Origin: Oscillospiraceae bacterium
GTDB lineage: Bacteria > Bacillota > Clostridia > Oscillospirales > Oscillospiraceae
NCBI GenBank assembly: GCA_020025345.1
Contig: JAHHSH010000080.1
Coordinates: 1 to 6,715, forward strand
Direction: 5' to 3'
Length of the DNA stretch: 6,715 nt
Below, in pieces: positions 5,142 to 6,715 of the stretch. How positions within the stretch are numbered: position 1 is the first letter of the stretch; each line of letters opens with the position of its first letter. A program made the translations under genes and the position numbers. The notes under the pieces are model-generated. The model was not told the origin of the DNA, did no database searches, and was given only the letters and a program-made list of their open reading frames with translations.

Positions 5142-6512
5142 TTGACCAATCAAAACAAGTTGGGTACTATGCCCATCTCCAAACTCATTTGGAATATGTC
5201 GCTGCCCATCATCGCCTCCATGCTGGTACAGGCACTCTACAATATTGTAGACAGCATCTTTGTCTCCCGTATCAGCGAATCGGCGCTGACGGCAGTATCC
5301 CTCACCTTCCCCGCCCAGCAGCTGATCATTGCGGTGGCTGCCGGTACCGGCGTGGGTATCAGCGCCCTGATCGGCCGCGCCTTAGGTGCAGGCAATCAGC
5401 GCCGGGCCAACGAGGTAGCACGCAACGGTATTTTTCTGGCTGTGGCCAGTGCTGTGGTTTTTTGTATCCTGACCCTTTGCTTCTCCCATGTCTTTTTCAC
5501 CGCCCAGACCACGGTGCCGGAGATCGTGGAGCAGGGGAATCTCTATCTGCTGATCGTCTGCTGCGGCTCTGTGGGCATTTTCCTGGAGATCACCTTTGAG
5601 CGGCTGCTGCAAGCCACCGGGCGCAGTATTCTCTCCATGTACACCCAGGGTGTGGGCACCATCATCAACATCATTCTGGACCCCATCTGTATTTTCGTGC
5701 TGGATCTGGGCGTGGTAGGTGCCGCTGTGGCGACCATCACCGGACAGTTGTGCTCTGCGGCGCTGGCCATTTATTTGTGCCGCACCAAAAATAAGGAGAT
5801 CCATATCTCCTTCCGCGGCTTCCGCCCCAACTGGCAGCTCATCGGAAACATCTACGTCATCGGTATTCCCTCCATCATTATGATGGCCATCAGCTCCGTG
5901 ATGGTGTTTGTGATGAACAAGATTCTCATCGCCCTCCACAGCGCCAAGGAAACAGCCGCCACCATGTTCGGTGTGTATTTTAAGCTCAACAGCTTTATAT
6001 TTATGCCGATTTTCGGTCTGAATACCGGTATTATCTCTATTATTTCCTATAACTACGGTGCCGGTAAGCGTAAGCGTATGCTGGAGACCATCCACCGCAG
6101 CACCCTCTACGCCGTCATCGTTATGGCCGTGGGTACGATCATTTTCGAAACCATACCGGCTGTGCTGCTGGGGATGTTTAAGGCCAACGATATCATGCTG
6201 CAAGTGGGTATTCCCGCTCTGCGCATCATCGGTCTGAGCTTCCCCTTTGCCGGAATGGGCATCCTGCTCAGCGGCGCTTTTCAAGCCGTGGGCAAGTCGA
6301 TCTATTCCATGCTGACTTCCATCGTGCGCCAGCTGCTGGTGCTGCTGCCTGCGGCGTTGGTGCTGGCTCTCATCGGGCGCAGCGTTGGCAATGCCGATCT
6401 GGTTTGGTGGTCTTTCCCCATCTCCGAGACGGCTTCGCTGGTGATGACACTGCTTTTCTATCGCCGGATGCGTCGCACCATCATCGACACCATGCCGGAA
6501 GATGAGGAATAA
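5142..6512 (+). CDS. MATE-family multidrug/cation antiporter
   Basis: An inner-membrane exporter of the MATE (NorM/MepA/DinF) family, which drives cationic drugs or metabolites out with a Na+ or H+ gradient. It has 456 residues, the normal length, with about twelve hydrophobic helices in two halves. The first helix carries the family pattern YNIVDSIFV, with the conserved Asp at D37. The two halves show matching signatures: RLLQATGRS at 154-162 and GAFQAVGKS at 378-386. The start is taken as TTG at 5142 from the ribosome site; starting at the ATG of residue 10 would remove only the cytoplasmic tail. The gene has its own extended -10 promoter and a terminator, so it is probably monocistronic. 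No regulator gene is adjacent. Substrate and coupling ion cannot be told. MepA-like is the closest impression, but that is not a firm subfamily call. Confidence 0.95.
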   Translation: MTNQNKLGTMPISKLIWNMSLPIIASMLVQALYNIVDSIFVSRISESALTAVSLTFPAQQLIIAVAAGTGVGISALIGRALGAGNQRRANEVARNGIFLAVASAVVFCILTLCFSHVFFTAQTTVPEIVEQGNLYLLIVCCGSVGIFLEITFERLLQATGRSILSMYTQGVGTIINIILDPICIFVLDLGVVGAAVATITGQLCSAALAIYLCRTKNKEIHISFRGFRPNWQLIGNIYVIGIPSIIMMAISSVMVFVMNKILIALHSAKETAATMFGVYFKLNSFIFMPIFGLNTGIISIISYNYGAGKRKRMLETIHRSTLYAVIVMAVGTIIFETIPAVLLGMFKANDIMLQVGIPALRIIGLSFPFAGMGILLSGAFQAVGKSIYSMLTSIVRQLLVLLPAALVLALIGRSVGNADLVWWSFPISETASLVMTLLFYRRMRRTIIDTMPEDEE

Positions 6513-6521
6513 AGGCTGTTT

Positions 6522-6564
6522 AAAGGCGGCTGGTGCATAGCGCCAGCCGCCTTTTCTTGTTTTT
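6522..6564 (+). terminator. Intrinsic terminator after the MATE gene
   Basis: A 12-pair stem, 6525-6536 with 6540-6551 (one G-U), with a three-base ATA loop. AAA before and TTTT after extend it, and a second T run lies at 6560-6564. Confidence 0.92.
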
Positions 6565-6566
6565 AA

Positions 6567-6715
6567 CCCACTTAGCCGCTTACTGCGGTGGGCAGTAGAT
6601 CTGCCTGCTCCTATATTTTTAGAGCACTGCGGCAGCGAAAAGAGAAACAAAAACCATGCCACCTTTCCACCCCGGAAAGAAACATACACCCTCGAAAATC
6701 ACCCCGAGAAATGGC
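6567..6715 (+). repeat. Start of a second mosaic repeat region, cut by the right edge
   Basis: Contains CCGCTTACTGC (6576-6586), the second copy of the 19-base repeat (6628-6646) with its flanks (about 6610-6675), and the inverted copy of the 18-base repeat (6686-6703). All three are shared with 1551-2101. Small stems CCCAC/GTGGG (6567-6571/6588-6592) and GGCAG/CTGCC (6591-6595/6601-6605) overlap each other. No gene is visible. Confidence 0.75.

Noticed and set aside
5382..6689. 435-codon open frame on the minus strand
   Set aside because: It is opposite the MATE gene. The product is rich in His, Gln, Asp and Gly, with no plausible fold, and the frame also runs through the MATE terminator and the repeat region.

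Overview
The window looks like a chromosomal stretch from a moderately GC-rich Clostridia bacterium, plausibly a gut Oscillospiraceae/Ruminococcaceae-type organism. This is inference. It rests on strong AGGAGG-type ribosome sites, GC-rich codons at third positions in all genes, a DUF1292 protein and an AlaX-type editing protein next to each other, and AT-rich sigma-A-like promoters. All five recognised genes are on the + strand, and each gene or operon ends in a good intrinsic terminator.

Layout. Bases 1-1194 hold the C-terminal two thirds of aspartyl-tRNA synthetase (aspS), cut by the left edge and closed by a terminator at 1216-1253. Bases 1254-2304 form about 1.05 kb with no convincing gene. 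They are packed with inverted repeats, among them three clear copies (A, B, C) and one diverged possible copy (D) of a two-hairpin module. The paired arms differ between copies, yet base pairing is kept. Bases 2305-3786 form a two-gene operon: an AlaX-L/AlaRS-like alanyl-tRNA editing hydrolase and a very acidic DUF1292 (YrzB-like) protein, ending at a terminator at 3808-3851. Bases 4013-4990 encode an unrecognised protein with a cytoplasmic N-terminal region, a four-cysteine zinc-ribbon-like motif and four predicted membrane helices. It has its own promoter, a foldable leader and its own terminator. Bases 5142-6512 encode a MATE-family multidrug/cation antiporter starting at TTG, behind an extended -10 promoter and followed by a terminator. 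From about 6565 to the right edge the intergenic repeat sequence returns, sharing a 19-base direct repeat and an 18-base inverted repeat with the 1.05 kb region.

Functional links. aspS and the AlaX protein both serve tRNA charging (synthesis and proofreading), but a terminator and the repeat region separate them, so they are not one operon. AlaX and DUF1292 are probably co-transcribed. The membrane protein and the MATE transporter each look monocistronic. The genes are ordinary housekeeping or accessory genes. The most unusual content is the family of structured, mosaic intergenic repeats.
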